Source: JBDTMC01 sp039934475 | Lineage (GTDB): Bacteria > Acidobacteriota > Terriglobia > Bryobacterales > Bryobacteraceae | Direction: 5' to 3' | Length of the DNA stretch: 37,742 nucleotides | Assembly (NCBI GenBank): GCA_039934475.1 | Contig: JBDTMC010000014.1 | Coordinates: forward strand, 1 to 37,742 | Shown: one piece after another, positions 7,880 to 14,695 of the stretch | Layout of the letters: each line of letters opens with the position of its first letter | Position numbering within the stretch: the stretch's first letter is position 1 | Made by a program: the position numbers and the translations under genes | The notes under the pieces: generated by a model | Database searches by the model: none | Told to the model about the DNA's origin: nothing | Seen by the model: the letters and a program-made list of their open reading frames with translations, nothing else

Positions 7880-8902
7880 CTAAGTGCCGGGATTCAGGAA
7901 TTTCTGCTGCACATCGGCCACATGTGCAAGAAACTTCTTCAGCACGCCTTCGTTGTCGCTGTTCTTCTTACCGAACCGGTAAATCACCTGTAGCGTCTTG
8001 TCTTGCAGCAGCCAGGTTCCCACATCGTTGTCACCGTCGCCGGTGCAGAACACCAGATAGGCGCTGCCGGTAAGACCGGGTCCGGCAACTTGCGCGATGA
8101 TCGCGCGTTGAAGATCCATATCCTTAGGAATGTTATCCGCGTTGGCAGGAGCCGCATCGCGAGCGGCGGCGAGATCCGCCCGCACCGCCGGGTCAAGTAC
8201 TAGCGAAACCGCGGGCACAGTGCTCTGCATGGCGATCAGCATATCCGGAGGCGCCGGGACGGCCACGATGTCAAACTCAACCGACTGCCGATTGAGCGTC
8301 TTTGCCTTTTCCGTATCAGAGTGGAAGATGAGGTTGACCGTCTTGCTCTTATCGAACTGGACTTCGAACTGCATGCGGCCCGACAGCTTTGGCATGCGAA
8401 ACACGGTGGGCGAAGCCGTTGGGACACGGTCCGCGCTCTCCAAATATCTCCTCGACGCATCGTCGAGTTGCTTCTGCGTGTCCACTACGGCTTGTCCGAC
8501 GCTGGATAAGAAGTCAGCGAACTTGGAAGGTTCCGAGCTCGGCCCGGGCCTCGCAGGACCAGCCGTCGGAACCCTCTTGCCGGCCAGGCTAAAGGCCACC
8601 TGAAGTTGGTCCTGCACAGCTCCGATCTTTGCATTCACGTCCTGGGCTGTCGACGTAAGAACGCCGAAAGCCGTGCCAATCGCGTTGAACCTTCCCGTGA
8701 GAGTCTTGCTGGTGGCATCCGGCCCGCCATCATCGAAAGCGAATGTCCCGTCCGGCAGTTCGTTCTCAATGCTGTCGAGTAACTTGCTCAGCTCCGACGC
8801 GCGCTGCTTGAGGGCGTCCAGAGCCTGGCCAAGGTCCTTCGTTGTGCCGGTGAAATCATTACCGGCCTTACGCAGGTCATCACGGTTGATATTGACAGCC
8901 AT
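7880..8902 (-). CDS. Uncharacterised 340-residue coiled-coil/beta protein of the five-gene unknown block
   Basis: No known family was recognised. Residues 8-105 are predicted almost wholly helical with heptad-like spacing (LGQALDALKQRASELSKLL; later IGAVQDQLQVAF). A Pro/Gly/Ser linker follows at 110-127. A second helix at 130-158 (SVGQAVVDTQKQLDDASRR) leads into a beta-rich part at 165-217, with MQFEVQF, TVNLIFHS and VEFDIVAVPAPP. The C-terminus has AYLVFCTGDGD, a strand TLQVIYRFG and a helix LKKFLAHVADVQQ. From residue 130 on it parallels the 456-residue protein. It has no signal peptide. It starts 9 nt after the 184-residue gene and is followed after 5 nt by the 456-residue gene, so the block is surely one transcript. 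Confidence 0.75.
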   Translation of the reverse strand: MAVNINRDDLRKAGNDFTGTTKDLGQALDALKQRASELSKLLDSIENELPDGTFAFDDGGPDATSKTLTGRFNAIGTAFGVLTSTAQDVNAKIGAVQDQLQVAFSLAGKRVPTAGPARPGPSSEPSKFADFLSSVGQAVVDTQKQLDDASRRYLESADRVPTASPTVFRMPKLSGRMQFEVQFDKSKTVNLIFHSDTEKAKTLNRQSVEFDIVAVPAPPDMLIAMQSTVPAVSLVLDPAVRADLAAARDAAPANADNIPKDMDLQRAIIAQVAGPGLTGSAYLVFCTGDGDNDVGTWLLQDKTLQVIYRFGKKNSDNEGVLKKFLAHVADVQQKFLNPGT

Positions 8903-8911
8903 CGCGCGGCC

Positions 8912-9466
8912 CTAGACTTTCGGCGCCAGCGCTTTGTTCAGATTCGTGACCAGATCGAGTATCTTCTGATCTTGCAGGGCTTTGTCTGGCAGCGCCGTCG
9001 CACCACCAGGATCGGTCGCCTTTGCCGCCGCCAGTAAGGATTCAAAGATCGCCTTGTTGTCTCCGGTGGGCAGCAGAGCGTCAATGATGGTATGGCATTC
9101 GGCGGCGGCGCGGTACTCCTCACTGGTGGACCTGGCAAACGACCCGCTGATGGCGATCGCGCCCATGGCAAACCCGCCTCCAATCGCGATGGCTTGGTTC
9201 GTGGTCTGCGATAGATCCATTCGCACCTGCAACTCCGTGGTCGTGTACTGGTAGCGCGAGGGCGCTAACTGCATTAATAAGTTGGCAAGAAACTTAGCGC
9301 GATCGTCGGTATCGGCAGCCAGATTTAGTTTCTTCACCATGTCCACGATGGCAATGAGACTGGCGATGTAATCGGCGTTCAACTCTTTCTGGGCGGCGGC
9401 GATGCCGAGCCCTAACCCGCCGATGATTCCAGGAACCGTTTTCAGATCGCTGATCAAGACGCTCAT
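8912..9466 (-). CDS. Uncharacterised 184-residue protein of the five-gene unknown block
   Basis: No known family was recognised. The N-terminal 15-50 region is an amphipathic helix (GIAAAQKELNADYIASLIAI). After a short loop comes LAPSRYQYTTTELQVRMDL, a strand pair. A Gly/Ala-rich hydrophobic stretch follows (AIAIGGGFAMGAIAISGSFA) that looks like two further strands or a short hairpin rather than a membrane helix. Residues 110-184 are helical. Its ATG overlaps the stop of the preceding 129-residue gene as ATGA (9463-9466). The plan of one helix followed by a Pro-started strand pair recurs in its three neighbours. I considered a DUF2589-like fold, but the resemblance is only of pattern and needs a profile search. 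Confidence 0.7.
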   Translation of the reverse strand: MSVLISDLKTVPGIIGGLGLGIAAAQKELNADYIASLIAIVDMVKKLNLAADTDDRAKFLANLLMQLAPSRYQYTTTELQVRMDLSQTTNQAIAIGGGFAMGAIAISGSFARSTSEEYRAAAECHTIIDALLPTGDNKAIFESLLAAAKATDPGGATALPDKALQDQKILDLVTNLNKALAPKV

Positions 9467-9852
9467 GTGTTTGGATCCTTTGAGATTGAATGGGAACTGG
9501 GAACCGAGACCTGCTCCACTTCCACGGACAAACGGCTTTCTACAGTCTGGCTGGTCCCGTATTTGAGGCGAAACGCGAGGTTAACCGGGCGCACCAACAG
9601 CGCCAGTTCCTTCGTGCTCGACCTGGTTAGCATGACAGAGGTACTGACGTCCCAGCGGCGTACTTTCAGGCAGGGAGGCAGCAGACTGATCCCTGCGTCC
9701 CGCCCAATTACGCCAGTCAGAACTTCCAGCGCCGGAGCGGCGGCCGTCACACTGGTCCGGCATTCGCGGTCGTAGACTAACTGCACTTCCACCGCCGACA
9801 AAGCGAGTGATTGAAGCACAACCGGAAGCGGGTCTGGTTGATTGTTCGCCAT
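9463..9852 (-). CDS. Uncharacterised 129-residue protein, first gene of the five-gene unknown block
   Basis: No known family was recognised. The product starts MANNQPDPLPVVLQSLALSA; the first 45 residues are mostly helical. The rest is strongly beta, in alternating strands: LPPCLKVRRWDVSTSVML, LALLVRPVNLAFRLKYG and VESRLSVEVEQVSVP. No signal peptide or catalytic motif is seen. The ATG at 9852 has a weak ribosome site; a GTG 15 nt upstream is possible. The stop overlaps the next ATG. A 44-nt gap separates it from the amidohydrolase stop. That gap contains a TATAGT box (minus strand, 9876-9881), so the block may have its own promoter. Confidence 0.65.
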   Translation of the reverse strand: MANNQPDPLPVVLQSLALSAVEVQLVYDRECRTSVTAAAPALEVLTGVIGRDAGISLLPPCLKVRRWDVSTSVMLTRSSTKELALLVRPVNLAFRLKYGTSQTVESRLSVEVEQVSVPSSHSISKDPNT

Positions 9853-9875
9853 GCGGGCACGCGGCACCTGAAATT

Positions 9876-9900
9876 ACTATAGAAAACGCGCTCAAGTCAA
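9876..9900 (-). promoter_or_regulatory. Possible promoter of the five-gene unknown block
   Basis: On the minus strand TTGACT (9895-9900) and TATAGT (9876-9881) lie just before the first gene of the block, and the -35-like box overlaps the amidohydrolase stop codon. Each box is a good match to the sigma-70 consensus, but the spacer is only 13 nt, well short of 17, so the pair may not act together. Confidence 0.22.
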
Positions 9901-11174
9901 TGCGCGGGAGGCCGCACCATGAAGTCCGCGCCCGGACGTAACCCATACTCCGGACCGAGCGACTGATACGGGACGGCCGCGCGCGCGTTCCAATCCCAAA
10001 CGATCTCGCCGCCCAGCAGCGTCATCTCGGCAAAGAAGCGCTGACGGCCGGCGAGGCGTCCTCCGCTGGAATCGGCATAACCCCAATCGCCATCGGCGAT
10101 TCGCAGCACAGCGATGTCAGCCGCTCCGCCCACGGTGAGATGGCCGTGCTCCGGATGATGGATGAGTTGTGCCGGCATCCAAGTAGTGCGGGCGATGATG
10201 TTTGGCACGGAGACACCCATGGCAAGGAACTTCGACATGGTAGTGGGCAGGTCCTGCATGGCCGCGTTCATACTCAGCGTGTGGAGGTCCGTGGAGATGG
10301 CGTCGGGCAGAAATCCGAGCGCGACGGCCGGGGCGGCATTGCGAAAAGTGAAACTTCCGGCGCCGTGACCGACGTCGAACTTCACGCCGCGCTGGCGCGC
10401 CTGCTCCAGGTAAGGATAGAGCTTGCCCTTCTCATCCAGCCACGGCACAGCGCTGCGGTAGCAATGGGTGGAGATGTCACCCGGGCGCAGTTTCTCGGTC
10501 ACCAGTTGGTAGTAGGGTCGCTCCGGCAGGAAGAACCCAAAATCCACCATCACGGGTACATTCGCAAGGTTGCCCGCTTCCACGGCCTTGTCCACCGAAA
10601 GCCAATCGGGCTTTTCGTAGTGCGCTGTCTTCACGCCGACCACGACGTCGGCATGCTTCTTAGCCAGACGCGCCACCTCTGCTGGTTGGAAATCGGCCGC
10701 CACCTGCTCATTGATGTTGCCCATCATTCCATACCCGGCAATGTTGATGAACGCGTAAAGGTGGGTGCGGACGCGGTCGATCACGGTGTGGCGGAACGTT
10801 TCGAAGTTCCGCCAGCCGGAACTTCCGGCATCGGCCATGGTAGTAATCCCGGTGCGGAAGCTGAAGCTGTCGGGGGCGATACTGCGGTCCCCAGCCCAGG
10901 CGTCCCCCGCGCCTGTGGTATGGAAACCGTGAACGTGAATATCCACCAAGCCCGGCGTCACCAGGAGGCCCTTCACATCGATCACTTTCTTGGCCAGGGA
11001 GGGATCGAGCGAGGGTTCGACGGCGGCGATCTTGCCTTGGCGGATGGCGACGTCACGAACGGCGTCGATGCCGTTCTTAGGATCGATGACTCGCCCACCC
11101 TTGAGGACAAGATCGTAGGGTGTCTGGGCGGGCGCGGCGGCGGCCAGAACGGCGAGGAGGACGAAGTGTCTCAT
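9897..11174 (-). CDS. Exported amidohydrolase (dihydroorotase/Atu3266-type deacetylase-like)
   Basis: The 425-residue product has a signal peptide (MRHFVLLAVLAAAAPAQ) and then a complete amidohydrolase-superfamily barrel. The sequence DLVLKGGRVIDPKNG opens the small beta domain. The first metal motif is GLVDIHVHGF, giving HxH. The carboxylated Lys is probably in VGVKTAHYEK. The second-metal His residues lie in STHCYRS and VGHGAGSF, and the catalytic Asp is in STDLHTLS. This order matches the group of poorly characterised deacetylases (Atu3266, EF0837) that cleave N-acyl amino or hydroxy acid derivatives. The true substrate is unknown, but export suggests hydrolysis of an extracellular amide or ester. 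It is transcribed towards the unknown block, 44 nt away, and divergently from the gene at 11253. Confidence 0.85.
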   Translation of the reverse strand: MRHFVLLAVLAAAAPAQTPYDLVLKGGRVIDPKNGIDAVRDVAIRQGKIAAVEPSLDPSLAKKVIDVKGLLVTPGLVDIHVHGFHTTGAGDAWAGDRSIAPDSFSFRTGITTMADAGSSGWRNFETFRHTVIDRVRTHLYAFINIAGYGMMGNINEQVAADFQPAEVARLAKKHADVVVGVKTAHYEKPDWLSVDKAVEAGNLANVPVMVDFGFFLPERPYYQLVTEKLRPGDISTHCYRSAVPWLDEKGKLYPYLEQARQRGVKFDVGHGAGSFTFRNAAPAVALGFLPDAISTDLHTLSMNAAMQDLPTTMSKFLAMGVSVPNIIARTTWMPAQLIHHPEHGHLTVGGAADIAVLRIADGDWGYADSSGGRLAGRQRFFAEMTLLGGEIVWDWNARAAVPYQSLGPEYGLRPGADFMVRPPAH

Positions 11175-11206
11175 TGCCGTCGATTCTACCTCTGTATCAG
11201 GCCAGG

Positions 11207-11212
11207 TATAGT
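11207..11212 (+). promoter_or_regulatory. Possible -10 box (TATAGT) for the exported TIGR03437-type gene
   Basis: TATAGT lies 41 nt upstream of the ATG at 11253, in the 78-nt space between two divergent genes. No good -35 box stands at 17 nt (only TTCTAC). The call rests on the -10 match and the location. Confidence 0.25.
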
Positions 11213-11252
11213 AGACAATTCTGCCTCCACGAAAGCCGGGCGGGTGCCTACA

Positions 11253-12068
11253 ATGAAGGCAGCCATGCGAGCAGCCATTCTGCTGCTGGCGCTGCCGGTC
11301 CTCGGGTATTCGTTGTTTGCCCAGAACGCCGTCAACGCGCAGGCCCCCTACTACACCACTGACAGCATCGTGAACGCGGCCAGCAACTTCCCGGGCCCGT
11401 TGGCGCCGAACGCTATTGCGAGCCTATATGGGCAAAACCTGTCCTGGAACACCCTGGCCGTGTCCCTCCGTGACGTAGCGGCAGGTAAGCTTCCGCAGAG
11501 ACTGCCGGGCGCCGGAGTGACTGTGTCGGTGGCCCATTTGACGGCGCGGCTGTACTTTGTTTCACCCGGTCAGATCAATTTTCTCCTGCCGGCGAACCTG
11601 AAGCCGGGGGACGAGTATGACGTGATCGTGATGCGCGATAGCCTGGCAGGTCAGTCGGTGAAGGTGCGAGTGGAGCGGGCGGCGCCGGGAGTGTTTCTTC
11701 TCGATACGGACACGGTAGTCGCGACGCGTCCGGATGGGAGTGTTGTGACGCGGGATGCGCCGGCACATCCGGGAGATATCGTGGTGCTCTACGCTTCGGG
11801 ATTAGGGCAAACCGCACCGCTATTGACCGACGGCGAGATTCCGCTGGCAGCCCGGGAAATCGTAGCGCGGAGTGAATTCACGTTGCTGGCAGACGGTGTG
11901 GTTGTGGATGACAGCAAGATTCGTTATGCCGGAGTTACGCCAGGGTTCGCCGGGTTATATCAAGTCAATCTAGTATTACCTGATGACATTGGTGACGATC
12001 CTGAAATCCGGCTCTCGGTGGCAGGTATAACCAGCCCCGCCGGGCCGCGCCTGCCTGTACGGCGATGA
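11253..12068 (+). CDS. Exported protein with Solibacter-type C-terminal domain (TIGR03437-like)
   Basis: The 271-residue product has a signal peptide (RAAILLLALPVLGYSLFAQ) followed by the repeat-like immunoglobulin-type modules of the family described from Candidatus Solibacter usitatus. The family phrases are all present: IVNAASNFPGPLAPNAIAS, LYFVSPGQINFLLPANL, ERAAPGVFLLD, HPGDIVVLYASGLGQTAP and GFAGLYQVNLVLP. These proteins are numerous in that group and usually sit at the C-terminus of larger secreted proteins; here the domain stands almost alone. Function is unknown; a cell-surface or secreted adhesion role is often assumed. The ATG at 11253 is used here; ATG 11265, with AAGG upstream, is an equally good start and keeps the signal peptide. 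Confidence 0.85.
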   Translation: MKAAMRAAILLLALPVLGYSLFAQNAVNAQAPYYTTDSIVNAASNFPGPLAPNAIASLYGQNLSWNTLAVSLRDVAAGKLPQRLPGAGVTVSVAHLTARLYFVSPGQINFLLPANLKPGDEYDVIVMRDSLAGQSVKVRVERAAPGVFLLDTDTVVATRPDGSVVTRDAPAHPGDIVVLYASGLGQTAPLLTDGEIPLAAREIVARSEFTLLADGVVVDDSKIRYAGVTPGFAGLYQVNLVLPDDIGDDPEIRLSVAGITSPAGPRLPVRR

Positions 12069-12138
12069 ATCGCCTGGAACCCCAATTCCGCGGGATACGT
12101 TTCACCATTTGTAGGCTACACTGACGGTAGGAGAACGT

Positions 12139-12921
12139 ATGCGTATCCGCGCCTTTGCTTTACTATTAGCGCCCGGTTTTGCCTTGCTGGCCCAACAGCC
12201 GGAGGCAGCGCCGCCAGCGCCACCCGAGCCGCCCGCATATGTTAGTCCCGCCGGTACTAAGATTCCGCTGGGACTAATTAACAGCATCAGCACGAAGAGC
12301 GCGGCCGAAGGCGACCGCGTGTATCTGGAAACGGTGTTTCCCATCCTGTCGAAGGGCAAGATCGTGATCCCGCCGGGAAGTTACGTGATTGGTACAGTCA
12401 CTCAGAGCAAGCGGCCAGGACGCATGAAAGGGCGCGGCGAGTTGTTTGTGCGCTTCGATACCCTGACGCTACCGAATGGCGTGACGCGCGACTTTCGCTC
12501 CCGGATTGGCTCATTGGACGGACGCGCCACTGAGGAATTGAACCGCGAAGAAGGTAAGATTCGCAGCGACACCAACAAAGGCGGCGATGCCCGAACAGTC
12601 GGCGAAGGAGCGGCGATCGGGGCTTCCATAGGAGCCATCGCCGGCAGTGCCGCAGGCCACGCGGGCATGGGCGCGGGTCTGGGCGCGGCGGCGGGCGCCA
12701 CGGCTGGCTTGGTGGGCGTGCTGATGTCACGAGGGCCGGATGCGATGCTGACCAAGGGGACGACGTTGGAGATGATCCTCGACCGTCAATTGGAGTTTGG
12801 CGATCAAGACATCAACTTCAACAATATCGGACAGGCGCGAGGCTTTTCCAATGGTCCGGGGCCGGTGCAGCAAGACAAAAACAAGGGCATCATTCCACGC
12901 CGATATCCGCTCAACCCGTAG
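12139..12921 (+). CDS. Exported protein with VirB10/TrbI-like domain and glycine-zipper segment
   Basis: The 260-residue product has a signal peptide (MRIRAFALLLAPGFALLAQ) and a Pro-rich spacer (PEAAPPAPPEPPAYVSPAG). It then has a beta domain with GTKIPLGLINSISTKS, GKIVIPPGSYVIGTV and VRFDTLTLPNGV, the same order of motifs as the periplasmic domain of VirB10/TrbI. Residues about 155-195 form a Gly/Ala-rich hydrophobic stretch (GASIGAIAGSAAGHAG and onward) of glycine-zipper type, which could insert in a membrane. No other type IV secretion gene is near, so I read it as a stand-alone envelope protein common in Acidobacteriota rather than a conjugation part. The start has GGTAGGAGAACGT before the ATG, a good ribosome site. 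Confidence 0.7.
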   Translation: MRIRAFALLLAPGFALLAQQPEAAPPAPPEPPAYVSPAGTKIPLGLINSISTKSAAEGDRVYLETVFPILSKGKIVIPPGSYVIGTVTQSKRPGRMKGRGELFVRFDTLTLPNGVTRDFRSRIGSLDGRATEELNREEGKIRSDTNKGGDARTVGEGAAIGASIGAIAGSAAGHAGMGAGLGAAAGATAGLVGVLMSRGPDAMLTKGTTLEMILDRQLEFGDQDINFNNIGQARGFSNGPGPVQQDKNKGIIPRRYPLNP

Positions 12922-13412
12922 GCTAAAGCAAGAAGTCGAAGTGGACGGTGAAACGGCGGCCAAGGAAGTAGCCGACAGGGACGGGCGCACCGCGTACTGC
13001 TTTGTAACCTGGAAATCCTTTTACAAGCGCGAGTCGAGTGAGCAGAACGTTGGAAACCGGTTGTGATACGGGATTCCCGCGTAAGCCTGCGACACGTTCG
13101 TCTCGAGACAGGGGAACCGCTGCGGTACGCACCAGGCCATCGTTGTAGTTACGAAGGTAAGTGACGCGTACCTTGCGCGCTCCACACCAGGCTGCGCGGC
13201 GAGAAATTACCCTCGATCGGTTTCTGGGATACAAACGGGAAGCGGAAACGGCCAGCTTCGGGGTAATAACCCAGTGGTCCTGGCCGAAGAAGGATTTCTC
13301 CACATCATCCACATCGAAGTAGTTTGACACGCGCTTTTCCACCGGACGGGACGCGGGCGCCATTGCGTGGCCGTCCGGTTTGGGTCGGCACGCACCGCAG
13401 GCGCCTGGCGAG
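12922..13412. other. 491-nt stretch without a supported gene
   Basis: The only long frame is on the minus strand, 12923-13363 (146 codons, ATG start, TAG stop). Its product has no recognised motif and is rich in Arg and Val. The last 30 residues (GAPVPVGYFLGRRFTVHFDF) end in an alternating-strand pattern that loosely recalls the C-terminus of a TonB-type energy transducer, so a decayed gene is possible. No ribosome site is obvious. I see no tRNA, repeat or promoter here. Confidence 0.3.
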
Positions 13413-13796
13413 TTAGCGGGCGCTGCGTTCTTTCAGTTTGCGCCACTGATCGGCGGTGAGGATGGATCGCAGGTGGATTTGCATTTGAGAAAACGTGCGC
13501 GCGAGATCGGCGCGGGCGGCGATGAGTTTCTCGCAGGCATCGGCGTTGCGGCGCTGGTCAAAGGAGTCTTTGTTGAATCCTTCTTCAATGTCGGTCTGGG
13601 CTTTGTCGAGAAGGCGGCGCTGCTCGACGAGGCGGGCGCGATACTCGTCAATCGTCGCTAGTATGTCCCGCTGCTGGCGACTATTAAGGCTCAGTTCTTT
13701 AAGGATCGCCGGATCCCAGGAGGGGAAGAATGGCGACCGTACGTCCTGCGGGAAGACGGGTACCGCGAGCAAGAGGCAAAGCAGTAAGGATCTCAT
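13413..13796 (-). CDS. Exported Spy/CpxP-like (LTXXQ) periplasmic helical protein
   Basis: The 127-residue product has a signal peptide (MRSLLLCLLLAVPVFPQ) followed by an all-helical mature part rich in Arg, Glu and Gln. The phrases LSLNSRQQRDILATIDEYRA and LTADQWRKLKE are of the LTxxQ type typical of the Spy/CpxP/zinc-resistance family, where the motif appears twice in an antiparallel helical cradle. Such proteins act as periplasmic chaperones or metal-stress sensors. The length fits. The neighbours give no further hint: the next gene upstream on the same strand is the orphan Flp pilin. The function is therefore a family-level guess. Confidence 0.68.
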   Translation of the reverse strand: MRSLLLCLLLAVPVFPQDVRSPFFPSWDPAILKELSLNSRQQRDILATIDEYRARLVEQRRLLDKAQTDIEEGFNKDSFDQRRNADACEKLIAARADLARTFSQMQIHLRSILTADQWRKLKERSAR

Positions 13797-13827
13797 GAGT
13801 CACCTGCGTCCGGACGGGATCGGCGAG

Positions 13828-13876
13828 GGTTCGGTGGGCGAGTGATTGACCCGCCCAATACCGTGTCATCCGAACC
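13828..13876. repeat. Nested inverted repeat downstream of the Flp pilin gene
   Basis: GGTTCGG (13828-13834) pairs with CCGAACC (13870-13876), and inside it GGGCG (13836-13840) pairs with CGCCC (13852-13856). In the pilin transcript it would fold just after the stop codon. No T run follows, so it would be a protective or Rho-linked hairpin rather than a classical terminator. The outer and inner stems are separated by 13 unpaired bases on one side and 1 on the other. Confidence 0.4.
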
Positions 13877-13899
13877 TGTCCCCTTCCGAGCCAAGCGGT

Positions 13900-14076
13900 C
13901 TAGGTGGTGTAGGTGGTCAGCTTGGTGCCGATGTTGCTGAAGGCCGTGTTGATCTTGGTGGCGACCGTGTTCATGCCGGACACAGCAGCAAAGGCGATCA
14001 GCGCAACAACGAGCGCGTACTCGATCAGGTCCTGGCCCTGTTCGTCGCGGTAGAGGTTCATCAGGAAGTTTGTCAT
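13900..14076 (-). CDS. Flp/Fap-type pilin (type IVb, Tad pilus subunit)
   Basis: This 58-codon gene reads MTNFLMNLYRDEQGQDLIEY, then a hydrophobic helix (ALVVALIAFAAVSGMNTVAT), then a short polar tail. That is the full layout of a Flp prepilin: a short charged leader, Gly-Gln at the TadV-type cleavage point, the conserved Glu-Tyr pair (E19-Y20), and the N-terminal polymerisation helix. The mature pilin would be about 44 residues. None of the other tad genes (ATPase, TadB/C, secretin, prepilin peptidase) is within the window, so it is an orphan locus that must rely on a machine encoded elsewhere. The start has no strong ribosome site; ATG 14061 is an alternative. A promoter candidate lies about 100 nt upstream. 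Confidence 0.82.
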   Translation of the reverse strand: MTNFLMNLYRDEQGQDLIEYALVVALIAFAAVSGMNTVATKINTAFSNIGTKLTTYTT

Positions 14077-14173
14077 TTTGTTTAGTCTTTTGTTTTCTTT
14101 CTTTATTCCCCGGTGGGGACGCCCTCTTTAATGCAATCGGCGCGCCATACCCACCGATATTTAGAATCAATGA

Positions 14174-14203
14174 CTTATAGAATGTAAGCGAGTGTGCCGT
14201 GAA
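14174..14203 (-). promoter_or_regulatory. Candidate sigma-70 promoter for the Flp pilin
   Basis: On the minus strand TTCACG (14198-14203) and TATAAG (14174-14179) are 18 nt apart, matching 4/6 and 5/6 of the consensus. Transcription would begin near 14167, leaving a leader of about 90 nt before the pilin ATG. Confidence 0.35.
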
Positions 14204-14346
14204 CTGCCGTACACAAAAGCAGGGATGCCAGAGTGTTGTGGAGGTTACATGGAACTCAGGTCATATACTGTTGATTCTAATAGTACTAGCGTGCAAGCAG
14301 TACTTCGGAAACGAAGGGCGGCAGATTGCAAAACTATATCAGTACT

Positions 14347-14366
14347 AAGCCCGAATCCGCGGGCCT
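14347..14366. terminator. Weak hairpin downstream of the miaB-bfn-orf99 genes
   Basis: GCCCG (14349-14353) pairs with CGGGC (14360-14364) around a 6-nt loop, with one more wobble pair and one A-T pair outside. It lies about 28 nt after the stop of the 99-residue gene. No run of T follows on the minus strand, so terminator function is doubtful. Confidence 0.25.
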
Positions 14367-14393
14367 GGAAGAGGGTGGCCTGAGAGACGCTGC

Positions 14394-14693
14394 CTACGGG
14401 GTGAGGGCGCTACGGAGGTCGGAATCAAAGCGGCGGAGGGCTGCGACCGCGTCGGGAGGGGCAAGTTGGTCGTAGCCACGGGCGACAAAGAACGCTTCTT
14501 CCCCGCGCCACACGAGCACGGCGAACCCTTGCTCCGTGAGGCGGCCAGCACTCCCGATGGGGCCAAAACCGTCACCGGCGCGTTGAACGAGGGCGACGAA
14601 GCCGTCACGTTCGAGGAAGAAGTGACTGGCGGCGCCCGGCATGGGTATGATGGCGATGCCGGCGGAGGCCAAGCGCTCCAGGAGAGCTATCAT
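14394..14693 (-). CDS. Uncharacterised 99-residue protein downstream of bfn
   Basis: I do not recognise this protein. The sequence alternates predicted helices (MIALLERLASAGIAIIPMPG) and short strands (GFAVLVWRGEEAFFVARGY), with a final helix (VAALRRFDSDLRSAL). It has no signal peptide or metal motif. It starts 2 nt after the stop codon of the bifunctional nuclease gene. Tight spacing and a consistent frame make it likely to be translated with that gene. A small alpha/beta regulatory domain is a possibility, but no function is proposed. Confidence 0.55.
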   Translation of the reverse strand: MIALLERLASAGIAIIPMPGAASHFFLERDGFVALVQRAGDGFGPIGSAGRLTEQGFAVLVWRGEEAFFVARGYDQLAPPDAVAALRRFDSDLRSALTP

Positions 14694-14695
14694 GC

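Larger units (their letters stand above)
14077..14393. other. 317-nt intergenic region upstream of the pilin gene
   Basis: This region is clearly richer in A and T than the surrounding genes. It holds a promoter candidate reading to the pilin (14174-14203), a weak hairpin just after the upstream gene (14347-14366) and three copies of the palindrome AGTACT at 14282, 14299 and 14341. A frame at 14192-14383 (+) has no recognised product and is rejected. The long space suggests regulated pilin expression. Confidence 0.4.

Noticed and set aside
10140..11252. Long plus-strand frame running antisense to the amidohydrolase and into the gene at 11253
   Set aside because: Its first 371 codons mirror a well-supported minus-strand amidohydrolase and give no recognisable protein. 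Only the part from 11253 has a signal peptide and family motifs.
12400..12760. Type IV secretion locus suggested by the VirB10/TrbI-like domain
   Set aside because: No other virB/trb gene is present; a lone exported protein with this fold is the simpler reading.
12923..13363. 146-codon minus-strand frame
   Set aside because: No ribosome site and no recognised domain. The end looks faintly like a TonB C-terminus, but this is too weak to call a gene.
14192..14383. 63-codon plus-strand frame in the pilin upstream gap
   Set aside because: The product is low in structure and unlike any protein; the region is better explained as regulatory.
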